From: Seiridium cupressi
Taxonomy: Eukaryota; Ascomycota; Sordariomycetes; Amphisphaeriales; Sporocadaceae
Assembly (NCBI GenBank): GCA_036674765.1
Contig: JARVKI010000148.1
Location: forward strand, 1-64,000
Length of the DNA stretch: 64,000 nucleotides
Reading direction: 5' to 3'
This document shows positions 23,094-34,919 of the stretch, piece after piece; the first letter of the stretch is position 1, and each line of letters begins with the position of its first letter. The notes under the pieces were generated by a model. It did not search any database. It had not been told where the DNA came from and saw only the letters and a list, made by a program, of their open reading frames with translations. The position numbers and the translations under genes are program-made.

Positions 23094-24235
23094 CCGAGGC
23101 AATAGGGGGCTCGATGTCACACAAGCTTGGAAATCCACCGCAGCGTTCGCAATTCCATATAGACTAGGGCGGTAGTAAGACGAGGAGTATATATAGAACA
23201 GTCGTTACACATCCTAGTTAGAATCGTAACGAAAAGTCTCATACCGTATTGTATGATGGTTGTTGCAGTGAGAGTCGTAGTCAGAGCTTCGTTGAAAACG
23301 CACCGACTTCTTGCTGCCGTTTGTCAATTAAGGAATCTCAACCCCACTATATACCCATACAGAGTCCAGTTCGCGATGTTTCGGGCATACATACAATTGC
23401 ACCTCCAGGCCCCACAGTGGCTTCCGTCCGCGATGCTGATGTTTTCTATGTTTGGAGTAGCATGAATAACGTGCAGCATGGAAACTCTAGTCCCTTCAAT
23501 GATCGCAGGCTAACGAAATTGAATCTCTTATACCCGGGATAGCATCAGCTGTACATGGCGATATGCGCATGCAAATAACGACATTATGAAGCTGTACAAA
23601 ACAACGCTGTAGTACTGCTGAAGCAGGAGAATCGGCGCAGGGCTTTCGGACACTCGTGCTGCAATATTTCAAGCGAAAGATAACATTCCGATAAAAGGAA
23701 AACAAGTGAGCGGGGTATTCATCAAGTGTGCATCAACTTGCGAACTCTTGGGCTGCGTATTTCAACTCGTCTTGGTAATATCAGTCTTATGTCCGGACTA
23801 AGTCCAGTTGTTGACCTAATGCAGGTCCTTGTGGAGCAGTAAACAGAACCACCTGCCCCGACAGCGGTATACAACATGCGTCGTTTGGCAGTCTGACATG
23901 GATAATAATATCGGGACAAGATAGCCAGTTAGAGGGCAATTGGTTGTTGATTGCGCAGTGCAGTTATCAGCTGAGTTATCTCCGCCTGGATTTAAGGCGT
24001 ATTTTCGAAGAGCCATTGGCGGGCGCGGGTTGCCGGAGCCGAAACCGCATATCTCGCCGGAGTGTTCACGATAATCGTTCGCGCCCGATTGGGACAGCCT
24101 CGAATAGTTATAAGAGCACGACGACAACGAAGCCTCATTGCAAAACTCAGTACTCACTCATCATAAGCACCACTCACCCTTTTGGTTCATCTGTTTTGAA
24201 ATCACCTTCCTCATCAAGGAGCTTCAATCATCACA
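23094..24235. other. Intergenic, no supported gene
   Basis: This 1.1 kb gap lies between two rightward genes. Short frames at 23249-23542 and 23944-24285 have no recognisable domain. The CT-rich stretch near 24170-24230 fits a leader of the isochorismatase-like gene. Confidence 0.4.
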
Positions 24236-24877
24236 ATGACGTCCGCAGCGGCCCCGAACCACCCGTCATACTACGGGCCTTCTGACACAGCCTTACTTCT
24301 GCTAGACTACCACAATGTAATCGTCGGCTCTATTCCCGACGACTCAGATAGGGACGAGCTCATCAAGTCTACTCAAACACTGCTGTCTGCGGCACGAGAG
24401 AGCAAGACGCCCATCCTGCATTGTCTGATCGGCACGTCGCGAGAGCCCTTGCCAACAAGCAAGCTGGTAGAGCGGTGGGCAGAGCAATACAAGCCAGCTT
24501 TCGAATCGAAACCCGAGCTAGCCCTGCAAAGAGCTGAGGTCGCTGGTAACAAGAGCTCTGATACGGAGTATTTCTTTGACAGGCTGCCAGCTCGTGTGTC
24601 GGCGCTCAAGTCTGAAGGCATCATGGACCTACTGAAGGGGAAGCTGGGTATCAAGAGCCTCATCCTCTGCGGTGTGGTGTCGAGCGGCTGTGTGCTGAGC
24701 ACAGCGAGGAATGCCGCCGATGAGGATTTTGTCGTCACTGTGGTTTCGGACGCGTGCTGGGATCGCGAGGTGGAGTTGCACAACATGGTGATGGAGAAGA
24801 TCATTCCTATGACTGGCTATACCGTAGGCGTCGAGGAGGCAGTTGGGATCTTGAAAGGCAGTGGCGCATCGAAGTAG
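24236..24877 (+). CDS. Isochorismatase-family cysteine hydrolase
   Basis: An intronless gene of 213 residues, a normal length. The fold is the nicotinamidase/isochorismatase type, in which a Cys nucleophile cleaves C-N or C-O bonds. The catalytic Asp is in LLLLDYHNVI near residue 23. The Cys block is LILCGVVSSGCVLSTARNAA near residues 141-160, with Cys in the expected place. VSDACWDRE supplies the usual following turn. No signal peptide is seen, so the enzyme is cytosolic. The substrate is not defined by sequence. Nicotinamidase, ureidoacrylate or other amide hydrolysis are all possible. The ATG context CACAATGAC is good. Confidence 0.9.
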   Translation: MTSAAAPNHPSYYGPSDTALLLLDYHNVIVGSIPDDSDRDELIKSTQTLLSAARESKTPILHCLIGTSREPLPTSKLVERWAEQYKPAFESKPELALQRAEVAGNKSSDTEYFFDRLPARVSALKSEGIMDLLKGKLGIKSLILCGVVSSGCVLSTARNAADEDFVVTVVSDACWDREVELHNMVMEKIIPMTGYTVGVEEAVGILKGSGASK

Positions 24878-26798
24878 GGTGGCATGGAGGTGATTTGCGA
24901 TGCTTGCATGTTACATCGGGGTACTGACTATTGTCCAAATTGATCTGAAACCTCATTCTCATGATCCTTTGAGTGACGGCTTTTGACAGAGATCATACTG
25001 CTAGAGTGAGAGGGCTACAATGCTCAGATGACACGAGGCTCAGGACTTAACGCTGAACACTACATCCATCGCAGATGCCGCAACCACGATCTTGAGGCTT
25101 ACCATTGTCGCCAAAGAAGATTATGACTCGAATCTTACTAGCTATAAGTCTGACATTGATAGTGGATCGAGACAGTTGTCTGGTGTTGCTGAAAACCATG
25201 AAATCGGGACGGTGTTGGTGATGAATGCCCAGTTGGGCAGGTGGCCCTAGCGAGACCTGACAAATTCGGCGCTGCACACAAGCGGAAGCAAGCAGTCGCA
25301 GCAGCCGAGCAACTTCCTGCAGACTTGACTGTCAATCGGCTGCGATGATCTGACGAGTATCACGACTTCGGATTGTGCATAAGCAGCAAGAAGCTGTCCT
25401 CAATCCTGGGATCAAGTTCCATCAATGGGAGAATCCTGTCCAGCACTATTGCGGCCGGCACTATTGAGACGGAACCTGATCCGGAGTCCGTTCATTGTTG
25501 TTTACCCCCGATTCGGGTGGACGCGCGTTGTGCTGTGCGCAGACTGCACCAATTGTGCATAGCTGGCAGACAATCGCAACATCTTTCGCAAAGCCCGCAC
25601 AGTTTGATCCGGGAGAATAAGGTTTCGAGAATTGAAATCTCTGTCCAGAGCCGTTGTTTTGGAACGCACCAAAGGTTTTCGCAAGCGCGGAGTTGCGAAG
25701 AAAATCCAGCAGGTCGATTGCTAAGAACGGTTTCGTCTCGTATGGCATGACGCTGGCACTCTCTTCTGGCTGCCCTAGGCGGTTAGTGGCCCATGTGCTG
25801 CTGGGGCGGCTCTTCCGACGATACGATCGAGGCGGCAAGAAGGGCGCTGCACATATTTTCCAGTGCGCTTCGTGTGCCTTGCATGACGGTTGCATTGGGG
25901 TGCCAAAAGCAGCGCAGGGCTTGGACAACAACCAGCAGCAAGATTTTCCGAGCACGCCATTCGTCACTACGGGGCCAATGAGCTTTGAGATATCCGACGC
26001 GCTAAGCTGTTGGTGGTTCGGGTGCCTGACTAGTTAGTGGGAATAATGGGACTTTGTGGTCGAATCCCGACCGAGCCGGTTGCCCCTGAGTGAGGACTTG
26101 GTGCGCACTGCATGTTTGTTGCTTTTCGATAATGTTGAAAATGATTGATTCTATTTTCACAGACAGAGAGATTGGGAATCTCAAATGGACGCTGTCAATT
26201 GACCCTGACAGGGCACTTGGCAGTCAGCCCCGGGAAAGCCATTGATTGTTCTGGGACGAGCATGAAATTGCGCTGGGGTATTTTACCCTGCTGCTGGCCG
26301 TCCACGTCATTAGTCAACCATCTAGTCAGTCCCATCGAGGCTGAGCCGCCAGCGGGCCGGCAAATACGAGGCGTTTAGGGGAGTCACGGCGGGGGGGGTA
26401 TAGCGCCGGCAGTGGGGACGCGGACGTTTCTTTGGCTGGGACTAGGGACGATTCGTCTGGCTTGGAACAGCGAATCGAGCCACCGTTCGTCCCCCCTGTT
26501 ATATCCATGCTGGATGGACACCGTTGAATCATGGGCGATGCGGTGGAGTATCCCAGACCAGGTTTCGATCCCTGACCCGGATCATCTGTGGACGCGCTTC
26601 TAGAACCGCTGATCGCTCTCTGCAAGACTTTTCTTGATTTTGGACCCGATCTCTCTTTTCATCATCAAGAATCTTTTTCTTCAGATTCAAGACATTCTTT
26701 CCTATCCCCAATTATATCTTATTTTTTCTTGAATCTCATTTCTCAACCTCACTGCTGTCACTCGCTATCAGCTTATTTATAATTTTATTTCCTCCAAT
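24878..26798. other. Intergenic; promoter of the GH17 gene at right
   Basis: Frames at 25373-25750, 25461-25967 and 25654-26037 overlap on both strands without a domain I recognise. The final 200 bases (about 26620-26798) are strongly pyrimidine-rich with TTATTTATAATTTTA just before the ATG, typical of a highly expressed fungal promoter and leader. Confidence 0.4.
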
Positions 26799-27996
26799 AT
26801 GCGTCTGTCTCTCGCTCTTACCGGCCTTGCGGCCGTTGCCGTGAACGCCAGCTGCAAGGGGCGTTCGTCCGGCTCCTCGACCGGATCCTCCACCGGCGCC
26901 TCATCCGGCTCTGCATACAACACCACCAACCCTTCATACAATACCACCAGCGGCGCCGCCAGCAGTGTGTCGTCCGCTGCTGCTCTCAGCTCCCCCACCA
27001 GCTCCTCAGCATCCGGCAACGTCAAGGCTGCCAGCGCAAGCACCACCAGTGCCGCCAACTCTGGCATCAAGGGATTCAACTATGGTGCCTTCTTCCTCAA
27101 CCAGCAGGCCCTGACTCAGACCGACTTCGAGGCTGAGTTCAACCGTGCCAACAACCTGCCCGGCACCTCGGGCTGGAACAGTGCTCGTCTGTACACCATG
27201 AGTATGTCCAGGTCCCATCCAATGTTTCATGCGATCTTCGGCCACTAACATTCCAACAGTCCAATGGGGTACCGCTTCCGATGTCATCCCTGCCATCCCT
27301 GCTGCCATTGCTACCCAGACCACCCTCCTATTGGGTCTCTGGATCTCCGGCGGTGATGCCGCCATCGCCAACGAGCTTACCGCTCTTGAGACGGCCATCT
27401 CAACCTACGGCACTGCCTTCACCGACCTAGTTGTCGGTATCTCCGTCGGTAGCGAGGATCTCTACCGTGATGCCAACGGCGAGGTCGGCGCCAGCGCCAC
27501 CTACCTCCTGGATTGCATCTCGCAGGTCCGCGCCAAGATCGCCGACACGGGCCTTGCCAACGTGCCCGTCGGCCACGTCGACACATACGACTCGTTCCTG
27601 AACTCAACCAACACGGCCGTCATTGAGGCCATCGACTGGATCGGCTTCGACGGCTACCCCTACTGGGAGACTGCCCTGCCCAACAGCATCGAGGACGCTC
27701 ACGAGCGCTTCTACAGTGGCTACAACAAGACTATGGCCCTGGCCAACGGCAAGCCCGTCTACGTTACCGAGACCGGATGGCCCGTCAGCGGTGACGACCA
27801 GAACCTTGCCGTCGCCAGCGTCGAGAACGCCCGCACCTACTGGGAGACTATTGCCTGCAGCCTCATCTCCAGCGGCATCAACATCTGGTGGTACACCCTC
27901 CAGGAGTCGCAGTACGGTGATGCTACCCCCGACTTCGGTGTCTACGGTGCTGGTGATCTCTCGACTCTCACCCCCTCGTATGACCTCTCTTGCTAA
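26799..27996 (+). CDS. GH17 beta-1,3-glucanase/glucanosyltransferase, cell wall
   Basis: Two exons (26799-27201 and 27260-27996; 58-nt intron) give 379 residues. A signal peptide covers about residues 1-17, followed by a Ser/Thr-rich linker to about residue 85. The catalytic domain opens with IKGFNYGAFF. LVVGISVGSEDLYRD carries the acid/base Glu and VYVTETGWPVSG the nucleophile Glu of GH17. The enzyme cuts or remodels cell-wall beta-1,3-glucan. The domain resembles the Aspergillus EglC catalytic domain, but the Ser-rich part is N-terminal and the protein ends at YDLSC without a GPI signal, more like Scw/MP65 proteins. Codon use is strongly C-biased at third positions, and the pyrimidine-rich leader suggests strong expression. 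Confidence 0.93.
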
Positions 27997-28351
27997 GCGA
28001 TTCGCTTTGGATATTTCATTTCTGGGTCATAGGCTATAGACGGGGTTACATACCTGGGACTGGTATATAGAGGCGCAAGAGCGCATCTTACGTATTTGTA
28101 ATTTCTCATAATACACCGACGTTTATATCCTCACACGGCTTGATTGATGGTATGCTTCTGTGTATGGTGCATGTGAATGCTTTACTCGCTGTTAATGACT
28201 TATTGATGCTATTCTAATGGCAAAATTATACCTCCACTTCAGCTCATCGGCTTGGCGGAGTGCCTACTCGATGCTCTAGTTCCTTTCCACCCCAATGCAT
28301 AATAGACGACTGTCTCGGCAGACGTGGACTTAATCGGGCATGTTCACCGAC
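27997..28351. other. Convergent 3' ends, no gene
   Basis: This short spacer lies between the GH17 gene and the oppositely oriented PHD gene. I see no defined terminator motif beyond AT-rich sequence. Confidence 0.4.
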
Positions 28352-29822
28352 TTATGAAGCCGCAGCCTCTTGGCCGGAGCTTGGCATACCATTCTCAACG
28401 ATTTTTTTCCCCGTCTTGGTGTCGTACGTCGCTACGCTGAAGGACTCGAAGTCGTTATTATCCTCGAAGTCATCCTCATTCAAGTTAATCCCGGCCAACA
28501 CGCCTGACCCCACATGAGGCCAAGCTGGAGGGATATCCTCGGACCTCTCACGTGCTGTTCGGTCCATTTTGCCATTCTTGTGTGACCCGCTTGCTGAGCT
28601 ACCGTTCGGAGTCGAGACTGACTGAGTGTAATGAATGGGTCCAGGGCTTGCTGGCAATGCCATGACCTGCGATCCGGCAGGAGGTCGTCCGCGCCTTGGG
28701 GCGTTGCCTTCAGGAAACACCGGTAAATCAGGGTGAAGCTCAAGACTGTACATGACGAGGTTGACTAGTTGACCTTGGAGAAGACCCGACAGGTATGCGC
28801 GTCTCTGCTAGTAGTCAGAACTATGTCGGGTTAGAAAACCGACCGAATGAACATACCTGATCTGCAGACTTTGAAGCCCAGCTCATACCTTTATATCCAT
28901 CTACAGATTTTTTCTTGGCCAAATGCTTCTCCCTCTTTGCCAAGCAACTTCGACAAAACCACGATCGAGATTCATCACTAACGAATTCGTCGTCAATGTA
29001 GGGATCGTGACACATTTGATGCCAACAAAGATTGCAACCATCACAAAACACAATCTGATTGTTTGCCGGACTCAGACCACGCGTGCACACTTTACAGAGA
29101 GCTTGTTCAGCAGTCCGTTTGCCGTAATGCTTGCGTTTTCCCGCGCTTGACTCTGTCGCTGGATTGAATTGGGGGGGCTTTAGTACCTGCCGACCAGATT
29201 TGGTCATGGTGGGAGTTGCTTCCTGATACTCGTCGTCCTCTCCACTATCCGGGGGCTCACTAAGCACAGACGAGCCTTCATCGTCATCTTGTCCGCGCTT
29301 TCTCTTGGCCCCACGAGGTGCCTTGCCCTTCTTGTCCAGCTTCGGAGGTCGGCCTCGTGGCCTTGGCGCAGGCATACTTGATTCAGGTTTGATCTCAACC
29401 TTAGGCAACACTGGTGCTCGTGCTGGTGCTAGCACTGGTGTGGACCGTGGTTGAGACCGGGGTGGCGGATCTGGCGCGGAGGCTGGCATAGGTATGGCAA
29501 TGGACGTATTCATATTCATTACAAGGCGTCGCTTGGCGTCCTCGTAAGTCCTCTTATTGATGGTTCCAGCCGTCGATGCCGAAGAAATTGCCGAGCTGAG
29601 GCCACCAGAACCTGCCCGTATTCGCTTCAAGATCATCTCTGTCGTAGCAGAGAACTGAGGCGTGTAGTGAGGCCGGGCCTGCGAGCTCGCCGAGCTTGGA
29701 GCCGGGCTTGCTGCTGCTGCTGCTGGAGTCGCGGGAGCTGCTTCAGACGCGGTCAGACGTTGGGAGATATCTGACGCAGCTCCATCCTGCGGTGCCTGTG
29801 TCGGCGCATCCTCATCTGCCAT
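28352..29822 (-). CDS. PHD-finger chromatin protein
   Basis: Exons 29822-28857 and 28804-28352 encode 472 residues. Residues about 30-210 are Ala/Pro/Ser-rich and basic, with an AT-hook-like PRPRGRPPK near residue 155. The PHD finger near residues 240-295 shows CKVC, CDGC, CWHQMC and WFCRSC, the C4-H-C3 zinc pattern that reads histone H3 tails. A nuclear chromatin role is expected. After the intron, AYLSGLLQGQLVNLV is a conserved helix. The frame can be extended in phase through two more exons: 30254-30202 (ATG), 29989-29912 and 29859-29823. This adds 56 residues and includes ASQWQPPAIDDN directly before the ATG used here, so the true start may be 30254. Confidence 0.85.
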
Positions 29823-30044
29823 GTTGTCGTCTATTGCGGGCGGCTGCCATTGGCTAGCTCTGCCTTCGTGTTAGTATAGGTAGAGCTATGACTGAGCAAC
29901 CGGGAACTCACAACTTAGGCCAAGGTTTTCGCTGGATGAGATATTGGTGTGTATTAATTGCCTGTCCTCCGGATTGTTTCCGTTGAACTCTTTCAGGATG
30001 AAACTGGCAGGATCTTGGGAGTTTTGTGAAGTTGGCGTACAAAA

Positions 30045-30061
30045 CACGTGACAGGCACGTG
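30045..30061. promoter_or_regulatory. Paired CACGTG (E-box/CDEI-like) sites
   Basis: CACGTG occurs at 30045-30050 and 30056-30061, one helical turn apart. Both are followed by GA, so on the minus strand each fits RTCACRTG, the Cbf1-type consensus. A third CACGTG is at 30268-30273. They lie upstream of, or in the first intron of, the PHD gene. Confidence 0.45.
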
Positions 30062-30371
30062 ATGTTCGGTCCTTAGCTCCACTTGATTGTCATCCGCTTC
30101 TTCCCTCGAGGCAAACGCAGACAGAACAACACTAAAAACGGCAAGCATGTAGCTATAGGCATAGTTTCGCATAATCTGGATATATGCATTCAAACACTCA
30201 CCTGCCAAGCGAGTCTTTAGCCTGGGCCTGGTTTTTCACATCATTCTCTTGCATTCTCGCCTTGATACACGTGCAAGTTCAGTCTCAGCGCTTCATCGAA
30301 ATCTGAGAATGCTACCAAAATTTCAGTCTAACAAGAACACATGCAACGACCATAAAAATACCACTGCCACC

Positions 30372-31912
30372 TCACTTCTGCGCCAAATTGGTAACTTGGT
30401 CCATTATTTTCGGCTCCGCTAGAATCTCAACGGCGAGATGCGCCAAGGCTCTTGCTACGACCTCGGTTCTATCGTACGCTAGATCCCGACCACTAACTTC
30501 TCTGAAGAGTGGCTTGTGGTTAAACGGGCAAATTCCCGAATCACTACAGGTCCCAAAGTTCGAATGCAGCACGACCCTTTTGACGCCAATCAGTGCATGC
30601 GTCGCGGAATCCAGCTCTGCTCTCTGCACGAAGCTTGCGTCCGTTGCTGCTGGCGCGACGGTCGAGATAAGCCAATCTGGTTCCCCATAATCGTTCCCAT
30701 GCATGAGATCGAGGAACATGTTGCCAATCACTGGATCAACCTTCAAGGCGTGATATTGGAGGTCAGTAGAGATCTTGCTTGCGCTGTCAGCTATTACATC
30801 TTTCGCGGCGACTGTAACAGCATCCTGGTCGGATGTATATTGTGTTTGAACGGACACCGTGATGTCCAGTTGCATGACTGTGGTATTCTCAGGCAGGAAG
30901 AATGAGACAGCATCTCCTTTGGAAGTTGAAAGATGGCGAAATGTTTCGATACTGAGCCGCAGCGGCGACTTTAGCGACTCAGATGAGCGGCCACCCGGCC
31001 CGTCAATGGTCAACGCCGCCCCGCTTGGGTCATTAACTACCTCCCGGGTAGTGTAGTTCACACCGACATATGTTGCATCTAGTATCCCGTCGACGATGTT
31101 TTTGACATCCCGTAGAGAAAGACCTGCCACGCCGAATTGGATCTGTGTCTGGACCACGTTGCTGGTACACATGCCTACATTCTCCACAGGTGAGGCAGTC
31201 GACGAATTCCCAGGCAAGGTTCCTGCCAAGTCTGTGATCTTTGTCAATGCTTCGTATGCCTTTTTGTCCACCTCGAAGTGGGTATCTGCCGCTAAATCTG
31301 CGAGCAGGTTCTGACGCGACGACATGGGTTGAACGGCATTGGTCACAGTGGGATGGGCCATCATCCAGACATCGATGCCAGCAAACGCCCTGCTACCTCC
31401 AATCTCTGTTTTCCCGCAGTGTCTTCCTCGTCGGGGCATCCGATAACTCTAATTCCTCCAGGAATGTTCAGGTCGATGAGGGCCTGACGAGATATGCTAG
31501 CAGCGGCCAAGCCGTTGAGTGCGATGAGATGATGACCACAGGCGTGACCAAGACTAAGCAAAGTGTCATACTCAGCAAGGAAACTAATGACGGGGATGTC
31601 GTCTTCCGAGTGAAACATAGTGCCGTCGGGTATGTTAACAAAGTCCAGCACCCAAGGAGTTGGCTCATTGAAAGCGTGGGCCATGACCTTCCAGATATCG
31701 GGTTCTGCTACTGTGAAATAGTTGAAGACATCGTGATGGGCGCGAAACTCTGATTTTGATACCTCAGGATGTTCGTAGATGTCTTGAGCGATGACTTTTA
31801 GGTCTGGAAATATCGAGCTTGAGATGGACTTCAAGACATCCGGCAAGTCTGTCAAAATCGCTGCTCTGCACAGGCTGAGGTAGGCTGTGACTGGAAGGAG
31901 CCCCAGCTTCAT
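30372..31912 (-). CDS. Secreted M20-family amidohydrolase, one-base frameshift
   Basis: This is a zinc amidohydrolase/aminoacylase-type enzyme of peptidase family M20 (ACY1L2-like) that cleaves N-acyl or peptide bonds. The ATG at 31912 opens a signal peptide (about residues 1-18). LLSLGHACGHHLIALNGLAA carries metal-binding His residues, and PDEEDTAGK holds the acidic catalytic pair. At this point the frame breaks. The minus-strand sequence is GGGAAAA (31415-31409), and the conserved continuation TEI..AFAGIDVWMMAHPT is in the -1 frame, which then stays open to 30372. One A is missing from the run. The two frames together give about 510 residues. No intron is needed. The lesion also creates a formal -1 slippery heptamer, so it is a pseudogene, an assembly indel or, less likely, a frameshifting site. 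Confidence 0.82.
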
Positions 31913-32424
31913 TATGAATAGTTTTGGACTCGATGTCCTACAATACCTGGGAGAAATGATGGTCCCGCAAGTAGTTCAGAATGAGCTACTTGTCTATAAT
32001 TCTGATGGCTATCTCCACAACTGGTTCATCAAACCCAAATAAAACTTCCATCCAGTCCTTATATTCCGGTTACCCTACACTATCAAGTCAAAAACCACTG
32101 GTAAGTTTCTGATTCGATAATGTGGACCTAGTCTTAAGCCGTTCGGAAACCTCATGTTGTGTGGGGCACATCAGTAGGCGGGCGGCATCGCCGCTTCATG
32201 CATGGTTGTCTTATTCCGCCGCGTACGGCAACACCAACCAATCACACCCCCGAATCATTACAGCTTTGGTCATCAACCCTCGGAAGAGATGGAATTAAAT
32301 ATGAGCGGTTTGAAAGTCTTGTGACATTGAAAGTTATTGCGCACCTTGGTGTGCATCACTCGACTTAGTAATCGCCTTACAAGGAGGGGCATGTCCCCCC
32401 GTAACGATGAACAGGAGCGTACTA
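31913..32424. other. Spacer upstream of the amidohydrolase, no gene
   Basis: This 512-bp spacer lies between the amidohydrolase start and the stop codon of the GMC oxidoreductase gene, both on the minus strand. Nothing further is seen. Confidence 0.4.
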
Positions 32425-34419
32425 CTACGGCTTCATATCCTCTAGAGTCATCGCCGCCCCCTTTTCCCCAATTGCATATACCGTCGCCTGGATGTGAGCG
32501 CTAACCTGCAGCGGCATGACACTCGCATCGATCACCCGGAGCCCTTTCGTACCGTAGACCCTTAACCTCTCATCGACGACCCCGCCTACGCCTGGACTCA
32601 TTCCAGCTTTCCCTCCCATTGCACACGTCCCTACGGGATGCCAGTCCGTGATGGTTGTATCAACCAACCAATCCCTCCAATAATCGTCGTCTTCCTTTTC
32701 GCGGAATGATGAAGGCGGAGGAAAGACTCGCCCGCGTATGATCCCAGCCAAGGGTGATGTTTTTGCGATACGATCAGCGGCGAATCGAGCTGCATGGACC
32801 ATTAGTGTGAGATCAACTGGACCGCCGTGGCTTGTATAGTATTGAGGGTCAATGATTGGAGGTTTATTTAGCGGGTCCATCGGATCAATATGGATAGACC
32901 CTATCGAAAACGGATACTGTAGTATCTGCAGACAGGTCGCATATTTCTTGTTGGTCATTGGTGCAGGTTGGAAAGAAGGACTCCAGTTGCCTAGGTCAAA
33001 TATGTACTCAATCTGACCAAGCCGACTTGACGAGGAGCGATCGAAACGGCGCTGGCGAATGATGTGTTCTTCTTTACGGTCGTTTGGGATGGAGGTGATT
33101 GTCTGATACAGAGAGTCCAAAGTGTCCGCCGAGATGATGTGAGAGAAAGGAAGATAGGAGATCGAGTTCGGAAGGATCGTCAAAGGCCCAGCCCGAGAGG
33201 CTACATACTGCTCATGGGCCGAGAGCGCAGCGTCCTTGTCTTTCTTAAGGTCGTCGGGGCTTGCCAAGGATGAATCTACTTCAAATATCGTGGCTGCCAC
33301 TGTATTGATGTTAGATGAATTGCGCCTCGGGTGTCTTGTATGGCCGCTTAATATATGTAGTACTTACTAATATGATCTTGTAGATTCTCCCCCACGTTGG
33401 GGTTACTGACCTTCACTGACACACCTGCCTTCTCAAGGATCGCAGGGTTTCCGATGCCAGATCGCTCCAGTATCTGCGGTGATTGGACGCTCCCTGCCGA
33501 CAGAATGACTTCACGAGAGGCCGACGCAAAAAACGTCTCGCCGTCTCGCAAGAACTTGACACCCTTCGCGGTCCAGTCTCCGCTCTCCTGTTCGAGGACG
33601 ACCTCAGTAGCGAGGGCATCCGTAAGAAGCACGAGATTCTGCCGTAATACATTCGGGAGATAGTATGCTGTCGTCGAGTACGATCGCGCCGCAGAGTCGG
33701 GCTCGACAGAGCCGAGATTTGTCCACGCACCCACATTGGAACCGGCCAAATGCGCCTTGTTGGTCTCGATGCCAAGCGACTCAAGGGTCTTGTGCCATAG
33801 CCGATGAGAAGCGGAGTACTCAGATGCATAGCTTATTTGGACCGGCCCGGTCTTACCGACCGCTTCGTCATCGTAATAGAGCGAGTTGTCTTCCTTGTTT
33901 GCCTGTTCAGGAGTATGGAACCGTTCTGACTTCTTGAAGTAGGGTCTTTAATCGCGCATCAGACATATCTACCGTCACTGGAAGTCACGAGAAGTCCATA
34001 TTTACTTACAGTAGATCATCCCAGCCCCAACCCTCATTCCCCAGCTCCTTCCACGCATCATAATCCTCGCGACTAGCCCTATTCCAAGCCATGAAATTCA
34101 GCGCGCTGGTTCCACCGAGCACTTTGCCTCGCGGCCAGGGCAGCTTGCGTCCACCAAGGCCCGGCTGCGGAGTCGTCTCGAATTGCCAATCATACTTGGA
34201 TCCCAAAGCCTGGCCATAGAGGCCGGGAATATCGATGGATTCAATGCCAACGGCCACCGAGCCCGCCTCCAGGACGCCGACAGTGAGTGCGGGGTTCTCC
34301 GACAGGCGGGCGGCAACGACGAGACCCGCGGTGCCGCCGCCGATGATCAGATAGTCGAACTTGCGGGCCACAAATTCGGCTGGAGAGATCGCGGGAATTG
34401 AGTAGTCCGGGGAAGCCAT
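32425..34419 (-). CDS. GMC oxidoreductase (choline dehydrogenase/aryl-alcohol oxidase type)
   Basis: Three exons (34419-34010, 33945-33368, 33299-32425) join in frame to 620 residues. The enzyme is a flavoprotein that oxidises an alcohol group on a small molecule. The FAD motif YLIIGGGTAGLVVAARLSE is at about residues 23-41. PRGKVLGGTSALNFMAWNR is the first GMC signature. GSVQSPQILERSGIG is the second. DWHPVGTCAMG and VSAHIQATVYAIGE supply the catalytic pair, with His rather than Asn in the second position. No signal peptide is present. The start is the first ATG, since the frame upstream begins only with TTG. It is divergent from an NCS1 permease across 500 bp, so uptake and oxidation of one substrate is plausible but unproven. 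Confidence 0.92.
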
Positions 34420-34919
34420 ATCGGGAACGTGAAAAGCCAATACTGTACCTAAGTATTAAATTACGATTAAGCACGTGAGGGGTACGCCGCCAATGCGCAG
34501 GCCTCCGCCTGTAAGATCACATACCGCCCCATATTCAGTGCGCCTATCTCCAATTGGTATTAGTTCCAAAAGCTAAATCACTGTGCGAGGACGTGTTGCG
34601 GTGCTGTTTCTTAATCTCTAACCAATCACAGAAGGCTATACTATTCCCCGCAGTAGACGTGCGCTACGTTCAACATCTCCTCGACTTGGTCCTGGGTCAG
34701 CTTAGCCCCATGAGCTTACCATTAAACTCCTTTCTAGTTGGTACTTTACATATGACGGCTATTCGTAATTAGCCAACCATTGATGCTGTTATGTCTTCCA
34801 CCCGACAAGCTCCATCAACTATATATAGGTCAACTGGTCTCTAAAACACTATCAATAATCTGGAATAGGATCACCTTGGAGAACTTAAGGGCGTCAGCGG
34901 AGCGCTCTAAATAGCTGCA
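34420..34919. promoter_or_regulatory. Shared bidirectional promoter, GMC oxidoreductase and NCS1 permease
   Basis: Exactly 500 bp separate two divergent start codons. The permease side has TATATATA at 34820-34827, about 95 nt before its ATG. I see no convincing pathway-specific operator. Confidence 0.45.

Noticed and set aside
25047..25277. Minus-strand CGICDGC stretch resembling a RecQ zinc region
   Set aside because: No helicase motifs occur nearby, and the resemblance is limited to a few Cys.
25461..25967. Minus-strand frame of 168 codons with several Cys
   Set aside because: Overlapped by equally long plus-strand frames, with no zinc-cluster or other spacing. Not supported as a gene.
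26014..26090. tRNA-like signal: ends GGTTCGG/CCGAGCC pair and GTCGAATCCCGAC resembles a T-arm
   Set aside because: The span is about 64 nt, too short, and the T-stem and anticodon stem do not pair. No intact tRNA can be folded.
30372..31912. Reading the M20 region as two separate genes
   Set aside because: The conserved protein is continuous across a single missing base. No stop-start arrangement or promoter lies between the parts.
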